From Bradyrhizobium sp. 1(2017) (lineage in GTDB: Bacteria > Pseudomonadota > Alphaproteobacteria > Rhizobiales > Xanthobacteraceae), in assembly GCF_011602485.2 (NCBI RefSeq), contig NZ_CP050022.2, forward strand, positions 6,158,001 through 6,222,000: 64,000 nt of DNA, read 5' to 3'. Shown piece by piece: positions 62,505-64,000 of this stretch. The position numbers and the translations under genes are program-made. Position 1 is the stretch's first letter. Each line of letters begins with the position of its first letter. Below the pieces are notes generated by a model. The model was not told where the DNA came from. It made no database searches and was given only the letters and a program-made list of their open reading frames with translations.

Positions 62505-64000
62505 TTATTCGGGTAACCCAGCTTTGCGAAGACCCTCGGTATACAGCTTCCAGCGTGATTGCCCGCCCCGGGCGATCCACGCAGATATTGTAAAAGCGGG
62601 ATCGACTTTAAGCACATGCGCCGCCCACTCACGCGCCTCTGCGTCGCGTCCGAGATGGGCGAAAGCGGCGGCGAGACAGCGGTAAGCCGACGAATAGGGG
62701 TTCTGACGAAGGGCCTTCTTTCCAGCGACGATTGCCTCGTCAAAGCGCCCAAGCTCAATTAAGGCCACCCCCATCCCAGTAAACGGCCGGTATAGCAGCG
62801 GGTCTACCGGGCTCAAGCGGATAGCACGTTCAAAGCTGCGGAGCGCTTCCTCCGGCTGAAGTGCAATTGTATAGACCCAACCTCGGCCATTCCATGCGTG
62901 ATGTGAATTTGGATTGAGCTTGACCGCCCGCTCTGCCATTTCGATCTCACGTTCACTATCGCTGACCATGAATGCCGAGGTTGCGGCAGCCATAGCTAAC
63001 GTATCTGGATCATCATCGTCGACGCTCAATGCATAGTGAGAAAGCCGAATTGCTTCCTCCCGCTCGGAATCAGGATCGTCAGCATAGCCAAAGAGGACGT
63101 TGTTCATGTGACAGAGACCTGCCAGAGCAGCGACAACGCCGAACCGGGGATCTAGCTCCAAAGCCCGACGAGCCAGCCTGATCGCCTCGGCCACCCCTTC
63201 ACGGGTCATTGGGTAGTACTGTTGCGCGGCTCGAAGATAGAAATCATACGCGGTTAGGTTCTTCGGTCGTCGCCGCGCCGCCTCCGCAATTTCTGTTTGA
63301 AGTAATTTCGGGTGAATGGTTGAGACGACCGCGACCGTGACTTCGTCCTGAAGAACGAAAATATCAGTCAGGTCGCGCTCGAACCTGTCCACCCAAATGT
63401 GCGCGCCTGTCACCGCATCAACCAACTGCCCAATGATGCGAACTTTGCCTGACGCCTTGCGCACCGACCCCTCAAGGACGTAGCGCACGCCAAGTCTGCG
63501 CCCGACTTCCTTAATATCGACGGCTCGGCCTTTGAAAGTGAAGCTAGAATTGCGAGCGATCACGAACAACGATTTGAACCGCGAGAGCGCGGTGATGATC
63601 TCCTCAACCATCCCGTCCGCAAAATATTCCTGCTCGGGATCGCCGCTCATGTTATCGAACGGCAATACCGCGATAGAGGGCTTGTCGGGGAGCGCAAGAG
63701 CGCTCTCGGGCGCATCGCCCGGATCCGGGCCCGCAACTTCTCGCGTCTCCTGCACCTGTCCCACGAAACGGAAGCCCTTGCGCGGAAACGTCTTGATCAG
63801 GCGCTGCTCCTTGCCGGTATCGCCGATGGCCGCGCGGACAGCATTCAGGCGGGTCGTAAGCGCAGCATCGGACACAATGCGACCATTCCAAATGGCATCG
63901 ATGAGGTCGCCCTTGCTGACAACCCGCTCCCTGTTGCGGATCAGGTAATCGAGCAGGTCAAAAACTTGCGGTGTGATCGACACCGCATCGGTCCGCCGAT
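62505..64000 (-). CDS. Winged-helix/TPR signalling protein, cut by the right edge
   Basis: At least 492 aa; the frame continues through the edge, so the GTG at 63983 is not the true start. The N-terminal OmpR/CadC-type winged helix (SITPQVFDLLDYLIRNRERV, VSKGDLIDAIWNGRIVSDAA, FPRKGFRFVG), then a TolB-like/guanylyl-cyclase-associated segment (PSIAVLPFDNMSGDPEQEYF, ADGMVEEIITALSRFKSLFV, VRYVLEGSVRKA), and at least six TPRs to the end. This architecture is abundant in Bradyrhizobium and lacks a cyclase domain; it probably binds DNA and a partner protein. Confidence 0.9.
   Translation of the reverse strand, partial: RRTDAVSITPQVFDLLDYLIRNRERVVSKGDLIDAIWNGRIVSDAALTTRLNAVRAAIGDTGKEQRLIKTFPRKGFRFVGQVQETREVAGPDPGDAPESALALPDKPSIAVLPFDNMSGDPEQEYFADGMVEEIITALSRFKSLFVIARNSSFTFKGRAVDIKEVGRRLGVRYVLEGSVRKASGKVRIIGQLVDAVTGAHIWVDRFERDLTDIFVLQDEVTVAVVSTIHPKLLQTEIAEAARRRPKNLTAYDFYLRAAQQYYPMTREGVAEAIRLARRALELDPRFGVVAALAGLCHMNNVLFGYADDPDSEREEAIRLSHYALSVDDDDPDTLAMAAATSAFMVSDSEREIEMAERAVKLNPNSHHAWNGRGWVYTIALQPEEALRSFERAIRLSPVDPLLYRPFTGMGVALIELGRFDEAIVAGKKALRQNPYSSAYRCLAAAFAHLGRDAEAREWAAHVLKVDPAFTISAWIARGGQSRWKLYTEGLRKAGLPE

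Noticed and set aside
62032..62685. 217-aa plus frame
   Set aside because: Runs through a dispersed repeat and antisense to the TPR gene; biased composition.
1..64000. CRISPR array
   Set aside because: No regularly spaced identical repeats with unique spacers seen anywhere.
1..64000. Complete insertion sequence or transposase
   Set aside because: No transposase DDE or HUH motifs recognised; only integrase, relaxase and terminase-like relics.

Overview
The window looks like an accessory, partly decayed stretch of an alphaproteobacterial chromosome, most likely Bradyrhizobium or a close relative (Rhodopseudomonas, Afipia). The basis is moderately GC-rich DNA, small genus-typical proteins (a DUF6894 protein, a 45-aa MEAARRFR-type protein, a small MFNTETVF-type protein), a zinc-ribbon/class III cyclase/AAA/TPR giant protein, and degraded copies of a dispersed non-coding repeat (GGGCCCAGAAGCCGAC and TTCCGGACT types) that I associate with this group. 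No search could be run, so the genus is an inference.

Layout. 0-9 kb: the edge of an FAD-linked oxidase, a broken CAT-anticodon tRNA 3' half, two divergent AraC regulators around a triple 19-bp repeat, a metallo-beta-lactamase-fold hydrolase, small proteins, and two broken genes (NTF2-like and DUF1254/DUF1214). 9-17 kb: an island-like patch with a terminase-like fragment, a papain-like amidase relative, a DUF3800 protein, a truncated H-NS, a transglutaminase-like lipoprotein, a gloA stub, an XRE regulator with a perfect palindromic operator, and the remains of an integrative/conjugative backbone (relaxase and DUF736 remnants, a large ParB-like protein). 17-24 kb: hybrid histidine kinase, TetR/MFS pair, luciferase-like monooxygenase, cupin. 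24-40 kb: a catabolic and efflux block. It has an amidase and a NIPSNAP protein behind two TetR-type operators beside a dead TetR; a MarR-controlled tautomerase, haloalkane dehalogenase and MFS operon; an F420-type reductase, an exported haloacid-dehalogenase-type HAD protein and an esterase-like hydrolase; and an RND pump with an intact divergent TetR whose operators match those at the amidase.

40-50 kb: a tyrosine integrase remnant, the 1129-aa cyclase/ATPase/TPR protein, a C13 peptidase, a VOC protein, ketopantoate reductase and small proteins. 50-58 kb: an uncharacterised enzyme block of two paralogous HD-domain hydrolases, a broken RES toxin, a fluoroacetate-dehalogenase-like hydrolase, an atypical SDR, a GlxA-type AraC regulator, a berberine-bridge-type FAD oxidase and a DUF1330 protein. 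A conserved 34-bp box lies at nearly the same distance upstream of the second HD gene and of the FAD oxidase. 58-64 kb: SDR, TetR, an OsmC stub, an Old Yellow Enzyme, HxlR, and a winged-helix/TPR protein running off the right edge.

How it works together: most enzyme sets are paired with their own regulator, and several have a visible palindromic operator. The best candidates for undescribed biology are the GlxA/HD/FAD-oxidase regulon with its shared box, and the two-locus TetR regulon in which the local regulator at one locus is dead and a paralogue 14 kb away has the same operators. About five genes are split by single-base frameshifts, which may be real decay or sequence error.
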